Shown: positions 32,465 to 42,144, numbered from the stretch's first letter. The stretch: 64,000 bases of DNA from Thermohalobaculum sp039027855 (GCA_039027855.1 JBCCJI010000013.1:50444-114443), one strand, 5' to 3'. The notes: generated from the sequence alone by a model not told the origin. Translations and numbers: made by a program.

Positions 32465-33565
32465 TCAGGCGCCGCGCGTTGCGCTGATATGGAGGCTGGC
32501 TGCGACAAACAGGTCGAGCGCGCGTTCCACGCCGTCGGGCATGCTGTGCAGGGGACGCGGGCGCATGCGGTCGGCACGGGTGACCGCGTCGATCAGAAAA
32601 CCACAGGCCTCGAGCGCCGGGGCCTCTGCCTGGCCGGCGTCGGCCATGCTTGTCCGTCCACCGAGTGCGGCGCCGATCAAGAGGGTGAGCTTCCGGCCCT
32701 TGCCGACCACGGCGCGGCTGTCGACGCCGTTGCCGTCACGCGCGGCGACCAGACGCCCGATCTCTCGGTACAGCGCACGCGCCGCGCCGATGCCGGTGCG
32801 GCAGTCGGCCGGCAGGGCGCCGATACCCGCCGCCGCGCGGTCGTAGAGCATCTCGGCATGGGCCAGAAGGCGCAGCACCACCCGGCCAAGCCGCGCGTCG
32901 AAACGCGGGCTCTCCAGCCAAGCATCGGGGTCGAGCCCCTCGGCCCGCATCCAGCCGCGTGGCAGGTAGAGCCGACCGCGGGCTGCATCCTCGCCCACAT
33001 CGCGCGCGATATTGGAGAGCTGCATGGCAACGCCTAGATCGGTCGCACGCGCAAGCGCATGCGGATCGCGCACGCCCATGATCAGGGTCATCATCGCCCC
33101 CACGGTGCCCGCGACCCGTGCGCCATAGGCCTCCAAATCGGCCATGGTCTCGTAGCGCCGGCCCTGCTCGTCCCAGGCCAACCCCTCGATCAGCGCGGCC
33201 GGTATCTCCAGCGGGATGTGGTGGCGGCGCATGACCTCGGCAAAAGCGCGATCGGCAGGATGGTCCACCGGATTGTCGGCGGCAAGACGGCGCAGGCGCA
33301 TCAACAGTCGACCCGCAGCACCGGTCTGCCCGTCTTCGTCGACCGCATCATCGGCGAGGCGGCAGAAGGCATAGAGCGCATAGGCCGGCGGACGCACCCG
33401 GCGCGGCAGGACCAGCGAGGCGGCATGGAAGGATTTCGAGCCGCCGCGGATCATCGCGGCGCAGATGGCGGCATCATCGGCGCGCCGCTGGCCTGCCGGG
33501 CGCGTCGGCAGCATGCCGGTGAGCGTCACGTCGCCATAGGTCGGGTCGAGGAGATCAGCCGGCAT
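32465..33565 (-). CDS. crtB: Phytoene synthase CrtB
   Basis: Squalene/phytoene-synthase family enzyme that joins two geranylgeranyl diphosphates into phytoene. The 366-aa protein has both substrate Asp motifs, LADDAVDE near residue 70 and NIARDVGEDA near residue 190, plus the GRLYLPRGW segment. The start overlaps the end of crtI by 11 nt, as in most crtIB operons. Confidence 0.96.
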   Translation of the reverse strand: MPADLLDPTYGDVTLTGMLPTRPAGQRRADDAAICAAMIRGGSKSFHAASLVLPRRVRPPAYALYAFCRLADDAVDEDGQTGAAGRLLMRLRRLAADNPVDHPADRAFAEVMRRHHIPLEIPAALIEGLAWDEQGRRYETMADLEAYGARVAGTVGAMMTLIMGVRDPHALARATDLGVAMQLSNIARDVGEDAARGRLYLPRGWMRAEGLDPDAWLESPRFDARLGRVVLRLLAHAEMLYDRAAAGIGALPADCRTGIGAARALYREIGRLVAARDGNGVDSRAVVGKGRKLTLLIGAALGGRTSMADAGQAEAPALEACGFLIDAVTRADRMRPRPLHSMPDGVERALDLFVAASLHISATRGA

Positions 33566-35135
33566 TGCGGCCGCCTTTCCGCTGCATCAGGGCAAGCGCG
33601 TCCGGGATCAGGCCATCCACCACCTCGGCCGAGGTCAGCACCCCGGGCACACCCGCGCCAGGGTGGGTCCCCGCGCCGACCATGAAGAGATCGTCGATCC
33701 CCTCGGCCTTGTTGTGCGGGCGGAACCAGGCCGACTGGAACAGCGTCGGCTCAAAGCTGAAACCGGCGCCCTTATAGGCGAGGTAATCGGTCTCAAAGTC
33801 CTTCGGCGTCAGGATGCGCTGGCTGACCACATGGCCGGAAAGACCCGGCAGCACGGTCTCGTTCAGCCGCTGCTCGATCTTGGCGCGATAAGGCTCGGCC
33901 ATCTCGGCCCAATCGACATCGGCATCGAGATGCGGCACCGGGCTGAGCGCGTAGAAGCTGTCGCAACCCTCAGGCGCGAGGCTGGGATCGGTCGCCGTCG
34001 GGCGATGCAGATAGAGCGAGAAATCCTCGGCCAGCTTGTGACGGCGGAAGATATCGTTCAGCAGACCCTTGTAGCGCGGACCGAGGACCATCGAGTGATG
34101 CTCGACCTCGGGCCATTGCCGGTCGGTTCCGAAATACCAGACGAAGAGACCCATCGAGTATTTCGCCCGCGCCAGTTTGCGGTCGGTCCAGCGCTTGCGG
34201 TGCTGGGGCGCGATCAGCTTTTTCCAGGTCCAGGCGGCATCGGCGTTAGAGACTACGACATCGGCGGCGATCCGCTCCCCGTCGGCCAGGCGCACGCCCG
34301 TCGCGCGGCGGCGGCCGCTGCCCTCGGCTACCTCGATCTCGGCCACATCGGCGCCAAGGCGGACGGTATTGCCCTGCCCTTCGATGAGGCGGACCATCCC
34401 CTCCACCAGCGCATGGGTACCGCCCATGACGAAATGCACGCCGAAATGACGCTCGAGCGACAGGATCAGCAGGTAGATCGCGGTGGTGCCATGGGGGTTT
34501 CCGCCGATCAGCAGCGGGTGATAGCTGAAGGCGGTCTGCAGACGCTCGTCCTTGAGGAAGAGCTTGACGCCCTGCGCCACGGTGCGGTGACCGCCGCGAA
34601 GCGCGATGCCCGGCAGTTCGCGGATCATGGTCATGATGCGCGAGTATTCGAGCTTGCCCAGATGCTCGAACCCAAAGCTGTACTTGCCGTTGGCGTTCTC
34701 GATCAGCCGGTCATAGCCCGCGACGTCATCGGGGCTGAGACGCGCGACCTCGGCCCGCATCTTGTCGGCATCGCCCGAGCAGGCGATCGATGAGCCATCG
34801 TTGAAATGGATGCGGTAGAACGGGTCCATCGCCGCCAGCGGCAGCTCGGCCTCGCGCGAGCGCCCGGCGATGGCCCAAAGCTCGTCCAGCATCTGGGGCA
34901 GCGTGATGATCGTCGGCCCCGCGTCGAAGGTGAAACCGTCCTGGCGGAAGACGCGGGCCCGCCCGCCCGGGCAATCGAGCCGTTCCAGCACTGTCACGCG
35001 GTAGCCGCGCGCGCCAAGACGAATGGCGGTCGCCAGCCCACCAAGTCCCGATCCGATGACCACGGCATGGGGCTGCGGCGCACCGTTGGCGGGATCGAGC
35101 GGATGCTCGGATAGGCGGCGGTCAACGACTGTCAT
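33555..35135 (-). CDS. crtI: Phytoene desaturase CrtI
   Basis: FAD-dependent desaturase converting phytoene to neurosporene or lycopene. With crtC, D, F and A present, a neurosporene-type three-step product is likely. The 526-aa protein has the dinucleotide motif VIGSGLGGLATAIRLG near residue 26 and the C-terminal signature GAGTHPGAGVPGVL. A GGGAGGTGACAG segment provides the ribosome site. It leads the crtI-crtB operon. Confidence 0.97.
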   Translation of the reverse strand: MTVVDRRLSEHPLDPANGAPQPHAVVIGSGLGGLATAIRLGARGYRVTVLERLDCPGGRARVFRQDGFTFDAGPTIITLPQMLDELWAIAGRSREAELPLAAMDPFYRIHFNDGSSIACSGDADKMRAEVARLSPDDVAGYDRLIENANGKYSFGFEHLGKLEYSRIMTMIRELPGIALRGGHRTVAQGVKLFLKDERLQTAFSYHPLLIGGNPHGTTAIYLLILSLERHFGVHFVMGGTHALVEGMVRLIEGQGNTVRLGADVAEIEVAEGSGRRRATGVRLADGERIAADVVVSNADAAWTWKKLIAPQHRKRWTDRKLARAKYSMGLFVWYFGTDRQWPEVEHHSMVLGPRYKGLLNDIFRRHKLAEDFSLYLHRPTATDPSLAPEGCDSFYALSPVPHLDADVDWAEMAEPYRAKIEQRLNETVLPGLSGHVVSQRILTPKDFETDYLAYKGAGFSFEPTLFQSAWFRPHNKAEGIDDLFMVGAGTHPGAGVPGVLTSAEVVDGLIPDALALMQRKGGRNAG

Positions 35136-35155
35136 GGTGCCCTGTCACCTCCCTC

Positions 35156-35173
35156 TGTCAGTCCAATAGGATA
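35156..35173 (-). promoter_or_regulatory. Degenerate PpsR/CrtJ-type site before crtI
   Basis: TGTCAGTCCAATAGGATA keeps the left half-site and spacing of TGT-N12-ACA but ends ATA, not ACA. Its first eight bases equal those of the bchC site. It lies 21-38 nt before the crtI ATG, where a repressor would overlap the promoter or transcript start. Confidence 0.5.
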
Positions 35174-35298
35174 AACCGTGCAGGCGCCGCTGCTCGCCCC
35201 GATCCGCAACGGTTGCATTGCGCCCTCGATGCGCGCGGCAGGGCCGGCGGGTGGGCGCCAGATGGGGCGAACGGCCTGTGACGGTTCATCGCCGGTCG

Positions 35299-36246
35299 TC
35301 ACTCCGCAGCCACCGCGTTGGCAGGCAGCACGCCGGTACGACGCGCGGTCTCCAGGATCAGGGCGGCGGCGCGGTCGGGCGCTTCCTCATGCGCGAGATG
35401 ACCGAGCCCACCAAGAGGCACCACGCGCGCGCCGGGCACCCGTGCGGCGAGCGTCTCGGCATCGGACGGCGGCACCGCGCGATCACCGCTGCCGGTCGCC
35501 AGGACCAACGGTACCGAAAGCTGCGGCAACGCAGCGTAAAGCGGCTCCAGCTGCCAGGCCGCCATCATGGCGATCGCGCCCGAGACATGACCCGGGCAAG
35601 ACACCAACCGGCGGTAGAGCTCGAGCCCGCGCTCATCGAGGGCCGAGCCCGTGCCCCGGACAAGTCGGCCGACCGAGGCCGGATCCATGATCGCCCCGAG
35701 CGAGAAGAAACGCGGCACGACCGGGTTCAGCGACAGACCGCGCGCCAGCGCCGGGAACAGCTGCCCTGCGAGACCGGGAAACGGCGCAAAGGCGCCATTG
35801 AAGGCGAGGATCGCGCGCAGACCGGGCCACCCCTCCAGCGCCATGCGCGCGATGATCGGCGCGCCGGCCGAATGGGCGACGGCAAGATCGGGCGTCACCC
35901 CAATCTCGCTCAGCAATGCCTTCATCAGACGCGCCTGGCGCGGCAAGGTCAGCCTGCGGGTGGCCGGGCGCTCGGTAAAGCCGTGCGCGGGCAGATCGGG
36001 AACGATCACGCGGCCATGAGCGGCGAGGATAGGCACAACGTCGCGCCAGGAATGCCCGGCTGCCCCCAGCCCGTGCAGCAGCAGGATATCGGGGCGCGGC
36101 ACATCACCGTCGCGGGGCCCTCCGGCACGCTCAACATCGAAGATCTGGACGTGCCAGCGCAGACCCCCGGCCAGCACGAAACGGCTTTCGCTGGCATGGG
36201 GCCAGCCGCGGCCTTCGACCGACCAGCGCGGGCTGAGCGCGGCCAT
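35299..36246 (-). CDS. bchO: BchO alpha/beta hydrolase, Mg-chelatase accessory
   Basis: Alpha/beta-hydrolase-fold protein of 315 aa found with bchI and bchD in purple bacteria; its exact reaction is unsettled. It has the oxyanion LLHGLGAAGHSW segment and a nucleophile elbow AHSAGAP, with the C-terminal His in GLGHLAHEE. The ATG overlaps the bchD stop by one base (TGATG), so bchI-bchD-bchO are co-transcribed. Confidence 0.9.
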   Translation of the reverse strand: MAALSPRWSVEGRGWPHASESRFVLAGGLRWHVQIFDVERAGGPRDGDVPRPDILLLHGLGAAGHSWRDVVPILAAHGRVIVPDLPAHGFTERPATRRLTLPRQARLMKALLSEIGVTPDLAVAHSAGAPIIARMALEGWPGLRAILAFNGAFAPFPGLAGQLFPALARGLSLNPVVPRFFSLGAIMDPASVGRLVRGTGSALDERGLELYRRLVSCPGHVSGAIAMMAAWQLEPLYAALPQLSVPLVLATGSGDRAVPPSDAETLAARVPGARVVPLGGLGHLAHEEAPDRAAALILETARRTGVLPANAVAAE

Positions 36247-38072
36247 CAGCCCGCCGCCCCGGTGTCGCGGGCCGCTTTCGCGATCCGCGCCGCATCGGCG
36301 CCCGGCAGCGCGAGGTATCGCCCGTTCGCGGCCTCGGCCAGGGCAACGGCCTGCCGCGCGGGGCGGGCGCCGGTGTCGATGACGAGAACGCCCGAGCCGC
36401 TGTCGCCGAGGGCCGCAGCCGCCTGAAGCGCATCGGCGGTCGCCGCGGTCCGACCCGGGGTACCATCGCGTGCGATGTTGCCCCGGCCATCGGTCAGCAG
36501 GACCGTCTGGACCCTGAGACCGTCGCGACGGGCCCGGGCGCCAAGTGCGACGGCCGTGTCGATCCCCGCCGCCAGCGGCGTCGCACCGCCCCCCGGCAAC
36601 CCGGCGAGCAGGCGCCGTGCCCGGGCGAGCGCCCGTGTCGGCGGCAGCAGCACCTCGCCCCCCGGCCCGCGAAACGACACCAGCGCCACCTGATCGCGGC
36701 GGCGATAGGCCTCGCCAAGCAGGATCTCGACCGCGCCCTTCGCCTCGGCCAACCGGGCGAAGGCGGTGGAGCCGGAGGCATCGACCACGAAGACGGTCAG
36801 CGTCTCGACAGGCGCCGACTGGCGCTGGATCCGCAGATCACCGCGACGGATATGAAGGCGCCCTCCGGCTCTGCGCCCGCGCAGGCGCTGCCAGGGTGCC
36901 GCGGCCATCATCGTCTCGACCAGCGCGAGGCGGCGCCCACCCTCGGGCATGCCGGGTCGCGTGCCCACCGGCCGCCCGCGCATCGGGCTTTTGCGCGATG
37001 GCCCGTCGCGGCCTGCGCGCGCGGGACGGCGCGGCGCGCGCCCTGCCAGGGCGGACAGCATGTCGGGCGGCAGTGCCGCGATCGCTGCCTCGAGCACCCG
37101 CTCGGCCAGTTCCTGCATGGCCGCAGGGTCGGGAGGCGGGTCGTCTGGCGGGTCGGCGTCTGTCTCGTCGGGGTGGTCTGACTGCGCCTCGGGTTCTGGT
37201 TCTGGCTCGGGCTGTTCGGGCTCGGGTTGTTCTGGCTCGGGCGGGGCGCTGTCCTCGGGCGCTGGCAGGTATCGCGCACGCGGCAGGAGGACGAGCCGCG
37301 TGGCGGCGGCGAGATCCTCCTCCTCTGCGATAGCGCGCCCGTCGAGCGCAGCCAGCGCGCCCGCCGCGGCAACCGCCTGCAAGACCGGCCGCAGGGAGAC
37401 GATACCCATCGACGCGGCGGTCACGACGAGCGGCCCGACCAGCGCCGCCGTCGGGGGCGCCGTCGGGGGCGCCGTCGTTTTGCCCTCGACGGGCATGGCG
37501 AGCGGTTCTGAGGCGTCGAGATCGGCCAGGGCGACGCCTGCCAGCGGCACTGTCAGGCCGAGATGCTCGGTCAGGGCGGGGGGTGGTCCGCCCTCGTCAT
37601 CACCGGAAGAGCGTTCGTCAAAGGCTATGATGAGAGGACGTTGATCGGGCGCCACCTCGGACAGTGCGCTGATCAGCTGGGCGGCGAGGCGCGGTTCCAT
37701 CGCTTCGGCCCCGGGGACGAGCAGGATGCCCCCCGCGGCCCTCGCCACCACGCCCGGTGTCTCGACCGGGCGGCCACCGGCGAGAACGCTGACAAGATCC
37801 ACGCCGCGGCCAAGGCGCGAGGGCGGGCACCCCATGGGCAGGCGGTGACAGGATCGGCCTGTCGCCTCGACAAGACGCGCGATCCAGGCGTCGCGTGCAG
37901 GCCCGGGCCCCCCGCGCAGCACAGCCCCGCCGATCACGCCGCCAGTCTCACGACCGGCACGCGCCAACACATCGATGGCGAGACAGGCCCACCACCATGT
38001 CTCAGCGCCCCGGCGCCCGTCATCGTTCCCCTCTCCGCGCGGGAACGGGGCCTCTTGGGCGAGATCACGCAT
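36246..38072 (-). CDS. bchD: Magnesium chelatase subunit D
   Basis: AAA+-like and integrin-I-domain subunit bridging BchI and BchH. The 608-aa protein has a degenerate N-terminal AAA+ part and a central acidic, Pro-rich linker. That linker has repeated Pro-Glu-Gln units around residues 275-295 and Asp/Pro runs to about 315. The C-terminal von Willebrand-type domain carries the MIDAS motif VDASGSTA near residue 430 and DGRGN. The start is 30 nt after the bchI stop. Confidence 0.95.
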   Translation of the reverse strand: MRDLAQEAPFPRGEGNDDGRRGAETWWWACLAIDVLARAGRETGGVIGGAVLRGGPGPARDAWIARLVEATGRSCHRLPMGCPPSRLGRGVDLVSVLAGGRPVETPGVVARAAGGILLVPGAEAMEPRLAAQLISALSEVAPDQRPLIIAFDERSSGDDEGGPPPALTEHLGLTVPLAGVALADLDASEPLAMPVEGKTTAPPTAPPTAALVGPLVVTAASMGIVSLRPVLQAVAAAGALAALDGRAIAEEEDLAAATRLVLLPRARYLPAPEDSAPPEPEQPEPEQPEPEPEPEAQSDHPDETDADPPDDPPPDPAAMQELAERVLEAAIAALPPDMLSALAGRAPRRPARAGRDGPSRKSPMRGRPVGTRPGMPEGGRRLALVETMMAAAPWQRLRGRRAGGRLHIRRGDLRIQRQSAPVETLTVFVVDASGSTAFARLAEAKGAVEILLGEAYRRRDQVALVSFRGPGGEVLLPPTRALARARRLLAGLPGGGATPLAAGIDTAVALGARARRDGLRVQTVLLTDGRGNIARDGTPGRTAATADALQAAAALGDSGSGVLVIDTGARPARQAVALAEAANGRYLALPGADAARIAKAARDTGAAG

Positions 38073-38102
38073 CGTTGTCTCTCGGCCGGCTGTGCATCGG
38101 CT

Positions 38103-39116
38103 TTACGCGTGGGCCAGATCGGCCAGCGCCCGCTCGACCCGAGCACCGGCGGCACTGTCGTCCAGCGGATCGCGGCGAAGCCGGTGGCCAAGCGCCATGG
38201 GCGCCGCACGGTCGAGCAGGGTCGCATCGACAGACACCTGCCCCTCAAGCGCCGCGAGCGCCCTGGCAGCGCGCACCAGCGTCAGCTCACCGCGCAGACC
38301 ATCGGTGCCGAGCGCGAGGCAAAGCTCCGCCGCCCGCACGCGGGCCTCCCGGGGTACCTCGACACTGTCGAGCGCCGCTCTCGCCGAGACCAAGGCGCGC
38401 GACACCGCGGCCTCTTCCTCTGCCCAGTCGGCGAGGAAACCTGCGGGATCGCGCTCAAAGGCATCACGGCGGATCACTGCCTCCACCCGCTCGTCGACCA
38501 CGCGCGGCGTGCGGACCTCGACCGACAGACCGAAGCGGTCGAGCAACTGCGGGCGGAGCTCTCCCTCCTCCGGGTTACCCGAGCCGATGAGCATCACCTT
38601 GGCCGGATGGCGGACGGACAGCCCCTCGCGCTCGACCACGTTCTCCCCCGAGGCGGCGACATCGAGCAGCAGATCGACGATGTGATCCTCGAGCAGGTTG
38701 ACCTCGTCGATATAGAGAAAGCCGCGATGCGCACGCGCCAAGAGCCCCGGCTCGAAGCGCTTCTCCCCGGTCGCCAGCGCCCGCTCCAGATCGAGAGCAC
38801 CGAGCACGCGGTCCTCGGTCACGCCGAGGGGCAGGTCGACCACCGGCACCGGGCGGGTGACGATGGGCGGGGGCTCATCGCTGTTGCAGATCGTGCAGGC
38901 ATCCGCAGGCGCCGCCGGATCGCAGTTGTAAAGGCACCCCTCGCGGACCTCGATCGAGGGCAGGAGCGAGGCGAGGGCGCGGATCGTGGTCGACTTGCCG
39001 GTGCCCCTTTCGCCCATCGCCAGCACACCGCCGACACCGGGATCGATCGCCGAGATCATCAGTGCGGTCTTCAACGCCTGCTGGCCCACGACGGCACTGA
39101 ACGGAAAGAGTGGCAT
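38103..39116 (-). CDS. bchI: Magnesium chelatase ATPase subunit I
   Basis: AAA+ ATPase ring subunit of Mg-chelatase, 337 aa. Walker A is GERGTGKST near residues 40-48, Walker B is FLYIDEVNLLED, and a Cys-containing insert CTICNSDE is typical of BchI. The frame extends to 39173, but MPLFPFSAVVGQ at 39116 matches known starts. It leads bchI-bchD-bchO, and a perfect PpsR-type site lies 59 nt upstream. Confidence 0.96.
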   Translation of the reverse strand: MPLFPFSAVVGQQALKTALMISAIDPGVGGVLAMGERGTGKSTTIRALASLLPSIEVREGCLYNCDPAAPADACTICNSDEPPPIVTRPVPVVDLPLGVTEDRVLGALDLERALATGEKRFEPGLLARAHRGFLYIDEVNLLEDHIVDLLLDVAASGENVVEREGLSVRHPAKVMLIGSGNPEEGELRPQLLDRFGLSVEVRTPRVVDERVEAVIRRDAFERDPAGFLADWAEEEAAVSRALVSARAALDSVEVPREARVRAAELCLALGTDGLRGELTLVRAARALAALEGQVSVDATLLDRAAPMALGHRLRRDPLDDSAAGARVERALADLAHA

Positions 39117-39174
39117 GGCAAAATCCCTAGTGCGGCGGCCACATCCGGGCCTGCGCCCAACGCGCCCGCGCATG

Positions 39175-39192
39175 TGTCAACTCACATTGACA
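39175..39192. promoter_or_regulatory. PpsR/CrtJ-type site between bchI and a VPLPA-CTERM gene
   Basis: TGTCAACTCACATTGACA fits TGT-N12-ACA exactly. It lies 59 nt before bchI (leftward) and 193 nt before the rightward secreted-protein gene. A TTGACA at 39187-39192 inside it could serve as a rightward -35, though no good -10 follows. Confidence 0.8.
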
Positions 39193-39333
39193 CAATGGCT
39201 TGTCAGCGACAAAAGTGCAACCACCTCCAGCAAGCTGAGCACGGGCGGTGGCAAGAGCGGACTACCGAACACCCGCCATGCACGTGAATCCCAGTCTGGC
39301 ACGCAACTCTTGGTTGATATCGACCCGGGATCA

Positions 39334-39349
39334 GTGGTTTACTCACCAC
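39334..39349. promoter_or_regulatory. Short palindrome before the second VPLPA-CTERM gene
   Basis: GTGGTTTACTCACCAC has perfect 5-bp arms around 6 nt, 36 nt before the ATG. It may be an operator or leader hairpin for the secreted-protein gene; no known consensus is recognised. Confidence 0.35.
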
Positions 39350-39384
39350 GTCGACGGGTAGCGAAAACCATTTGCAGAGTTCCC

Positions 39385-40131
39385 ATGCGCAGCGTGCTCC
39401 TAGCCTTGATGGTCTGTGTCCTCGCCGGTCAGGCGGATGCAGCGACCCTGGCGGTCGATTTCGGCAATGATCGCGGGACGGCTACCGGGCCTGACGCGAC
39501 AGCCGCAGGCGTCGATCCGGCTTTCGCGACCACGACGGATTGGGATCTGGTCGACATCGCATCGGCGACCAACAGCGTGACCGTCGCGCTGTCGCAGAAC
39601 CTCGCCGCGACGCAGACCATAGAGCTCACGATCACGGCCAACACGGCAGGTTTCTTTACCTCGGCTGCCGGGCTTCGGGATTTTGACCCGCTCCGCAACG
39701 ATTACATCGTCGGCAACGCCACCTCACAGCAATCGACGCTACTGGAGTTCTCGCTTTCGGGCCTGGACGCAGGGCGCGAATACGGCCTCTACCTGCACGC
39801 CTCGGATGCCAATTTTGCCAACCGCCAGAGTAATGTCAGGGCCGATGGTGACGGCGATGGCGTGATCGACCCGGTCAACGCCCTGCTGATCTCAGGCGAC
39901 ACGCAAAACTCGGCGGCGTTTACTGACGTCTACCTCCCCACCGTGACCGCCGACGCGCTTGGCCGGCTGCGCTGGGAGATCGAAGCGATTGGCGCGGCGG
40001 GCCTTGCCAACGAGATCAATCTGGCGGGCTTTCAGGTTTCGTCCTCGCCGGTGCCACTCCCGGCCGCCGGCTGGATGCTGCTTGCCGGCATCGGCGCCAT
40101 CGCCTGGCGCGGCCGCGGTCGCGCCGTCTGA
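39385..40131 (+). CDS. VPLPA-CTERM sorted secreted protein
   Basis: Exported protein of 248 aa with a short signal peptide cleaved near GQADA, a beta-rich Asp/Ala/Thr-rich mature part and a C-terminal VPLPAAGWMLLAGIGAI tail plus Arg cluster. The mature sequence differs from that of the protein at 29847-30650, so this is not a recent duplicate. A long open upstream extension to 38986 overlaps bchI and is rejected because the signal peptide starts at 39385. A short stem with a T run follows at about 40130-40160. Confidence 0.85.
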   Translation: MRSVLLALMVCVLAGQADAATLAVDFGNDRGTATGPDATAAGVDPAFATTTDWDLVDIASATNSVTVALSQNLAATQTIELTITANTAGFFTSAAGLRDFDPLRNDYIVGNATSQQSTLLEFSLSGLDAGREYGLYLHASDANFANRQSNVRADGDGDGVIDPVNALLISGDTQNSAAFTDVYLPTVTADALGRLRWEIEAIGAAGLANEINLAGFQVSSSPVPLPAAGWMLLAGIGAIAWRGRGRAV

Positions 40132-40160
40132 GCGGCGATCAACCGCTTCCGTATCTTTTT
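40130..40160 (+). terminator. Weak candidate terminator
   Basis: A 5-bp stem AGCGG/CCGCT with a 7-nt loop begins at the stop codon and is followed, after a short spacer, by TCTTTTT. The stem is short, so termination may be partial. Confidence 0.35.
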
Positions 40161-40292
40161 CACACCTGAACCTCGGCTCTGCGTGTTCGGCGCGTAAGAT
40201 CTCTTGTGGCGCGATCGCGCCGGGTTTAGGTGCCGCCGATGCGTTCGGCACCCGGCCGGGCCGCGAGGACCGGCAGCATGGGGAAGCGGTCA

Positions 40293-41657
40293 ATGTCGAT
40301 TCCACAGTCGGGCGGCGGCCCCATCGAGAGCCAGGATGACCTGGCAAGCTACCTTGCGACCGGCTGCAAACCGCGCGAGGACTGGCGCATCGGGACCGAA
40401 CACGAGAAATTCGGCTACTGCGTCGATACCCACAAACCCCTGCCCTATGCCGGTGAGCGCTCGATCCTCGCCGTGCTCGAGGGCTTACGTGACCGTTATG
40501 GCTGGCAACCGCTCAGCGAGGGCGACAACCTCATCGGGCTGGAGAAGGGCGGTGCCAATGTCTCGCTCGAGCCTGGCGGCCAGCTGGAGCTTTCCGGCGC
40601 CCCGCTGAAGACGATCCACGAGACCTGCGACGAGGTGAACACCCACCTGGCCGAGGTCCGCTCTGTCGCCGAAGGCATAGGCGTGGGGTTCATGGGCCTC
40701 GGCGCGGCGCCGGAATGGACGCATGAGCAGATGCCCCGCATGCCGAAGGGCCGCTACAAGCTCATGACCGAGTACATGGGCAAGGTTGGCACCCATGGCA
40801 CGCAGATGATGTACCGAACCTGCACGGTACAGGTGAACCTCGACTTCGCGTCCGAGGCCGACATGGTCCAAAAGCTGCGCGTGGCGCTGGCGCTGCAACC
40901 GGTCGCCACGGCGCTGTTTGCCGCCTCGCCCTTCTTCGAGGGTCAGGTCAACGGCTACCAATCCTGGCGCTCACGGATCTGGCAGGATCTGGATGCCGAC
41001 CGCACCGGCACGCTGCCCTGGGTGTTCGAAGACGGGATGGGGTTCGAGCGCTGGGTGGATTATGCGCTCGATGTGCCGATGTATTTCGTCTACCGCGACG
41101 GTCGCTACGTCGATGCGCGGGGGCAGTCGTTCCGCGATTTCCTCAACGGTCGCCTGCCCGCATTGCCGGGCGAGATACCGACGCTGTCCGACTGGGGCGA
41201 TCACCTGACGACGATCTTCCCCGAGGCACGCATCAAGAAATTCATCGAGATGCGGGGCGCCGATGGCGGCCCGTGGCGCAGGCTCTGCGCGCTGCCCGCG
41301 TTTTGGGTCGGATTGATCTATGATCAGGGAGCGCTGGACGCGGCCTGGGATCTTTGCCGAAACTGGAGCGCGGAGGAGCGCGAGCAACTTCGCCTCGATG
41401 CCGCGCGTCTTGGCCTGAGGGCCGAGATCCGCGGGCAGACTATGCAGGCGCTGGCGACCGAGGTGCTAAACATCGCGGAAACCGGCCTGAAAGCGCGCGC
41501 TGCCGCCTCGGATTTCGACCGCGACGAGACGCATTTCCTGAACGCCCTTCGTGAGATCGCCACCACCGGACAGACGCCCGCCGACGAACTTCTCGCTGCC
41601 TACAAAAGCGACTGGGCGGGCGATCTGTCCAAGATCTACGCCGCCTATAGCTACTGA
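40293..41657 (+). CDS. gshA: Glutamate-cysteine ligase (plant/alphaproteobacterial type)
   Basis: ATP-dependent first enzyme of glutathione synthesis, cytoplasmic, 454 aa. Family signatures are EDWRIGTEHEKFGY, GGANVSLEPGGQLELSG and KVGTHGTQMMYRTCT. The start MSIPQSGGGPI matches Rhodobacterales homologues; earlier in-frame ATGs at 40230 and 40278 are possible but add atypical residues. It stands alone on the right flank of the photosynthesis cluster. Confidence 0.95.
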   Translation: MSIPQSGGGPIESQDDLASYLATGCKPREDWRIGTEHEKFGYCVDTHKPLPYAGERSILAVLEGLRDRYGWQPLSEGDNLIGLEKGGANVSLEPGGQLELSGAPLKTIHETCDEVNTHLAEVRSVAEGIGVGFMGLGAAPEWTHEQMPRMPKGRYKLMTEYMGKVGTHGTQMMYRTCTVQVNLDFASEADMVQKLRVALALQPVATALFAASPFFEGQVNGYQSWRSRIWQDLDADRTGTLPWVFEDGMGFERWVDYALDVPMYFVYRDGRYVDARGQSFRDFLNGRLPALPGEIPTLSDWGDHLTTIFPEARIKKFIEMRGADGGPWRRLCALPAFWVGLIYDQGALDAAWDLCRNWSAEEREQLRLDAARLGLRAEIRGQTMQALATEVLNIAETGLKARAAASDFDRDETHFLNALREIATTGQTPADELLAAYKSDWAGDLSKIYAAYSY

Positions 41658-41679
41658 TGCGTCACCCGCGCTGACGGCT

Positions 41680-42144
41680 CTATTGGATCAGCTCGGGCGG
41701 GCGATAGCCAAACCGGATCGGCACCTGGATCGACGCGGGCTCTTCGCGGGCGAGACCATCGGGCGGTGGCGGGAGTTTCTCGATCCGCAGCGGCACGGCG
41801 AGGATCGCCGCATCCAGTTCGCGGTGCCCGGTGCGTTCGCGGAGCGCGAAGGAGACGATGCTGCCATCCGCCGCCACCGACAAGAACAGGACGCCCACAC
41901 CGCTAAGTCGTCGCGCCTGCGCGCTCGCCGGATAGAAGCGCGCCTGGTTGAGCGCTCTGCTGACATCGCCGCCCCACTCCTGCAGGGCCTTGGGATCGAT
42001 CGCGCCGCCGTCATCGCTGCCATCGACCAGCAACGTCTGCCCGGGTCCTGCGGTGCTTGGCGGTGGGCTCGGGCTCGGTGCCTGGCTGCAGGCGATCACG
42101 CCGAGCATCAGCAAGGACGCGGGAAGAGCTGACTTCAAAGGCAT
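41680..42144 (-). CDS. Lipoprotein with TonB-like C-terminal domain
   Basis: A predicted lipoprotein of about 154 aa. A signal peptide ends in a lipobox-like LGVIAC, followed by a Pro/Ser-rich linker and a C-terminal domain. That domain contains NQARFYPASAQARRLSGVGVLFL and DAAILAVPLR, the pattern of TonB/TolA C-terminal domains. Full TonB has an N-terminal TM anchor instead, so this may be a stand-alone periplasmic partner of a TonB system. It ends 22 nt from the end of the convergent gshA. Confidence 0.75.
   Translation of the reverse strand: MPLKSALPASLLMLGVIACSQAPSPSPPPSTAGPGQTLLVDGSDDGGAIDPKALQEWGGDVSRALNQARFYPASAQARRLSGVGVLFLSVAADGSIVSFALRERTGHRELDAAILAVPLRIEKLPPPPDGLAREEPASIQVPIRFGYRPPELIQ

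Noticed and set aside
39201..39215. Second PpsR site TGTCAGCGACA beside the bchI site
   Set aside because: The half-sites are only 5 nt apart, not 12, so it does not fit the consensus.
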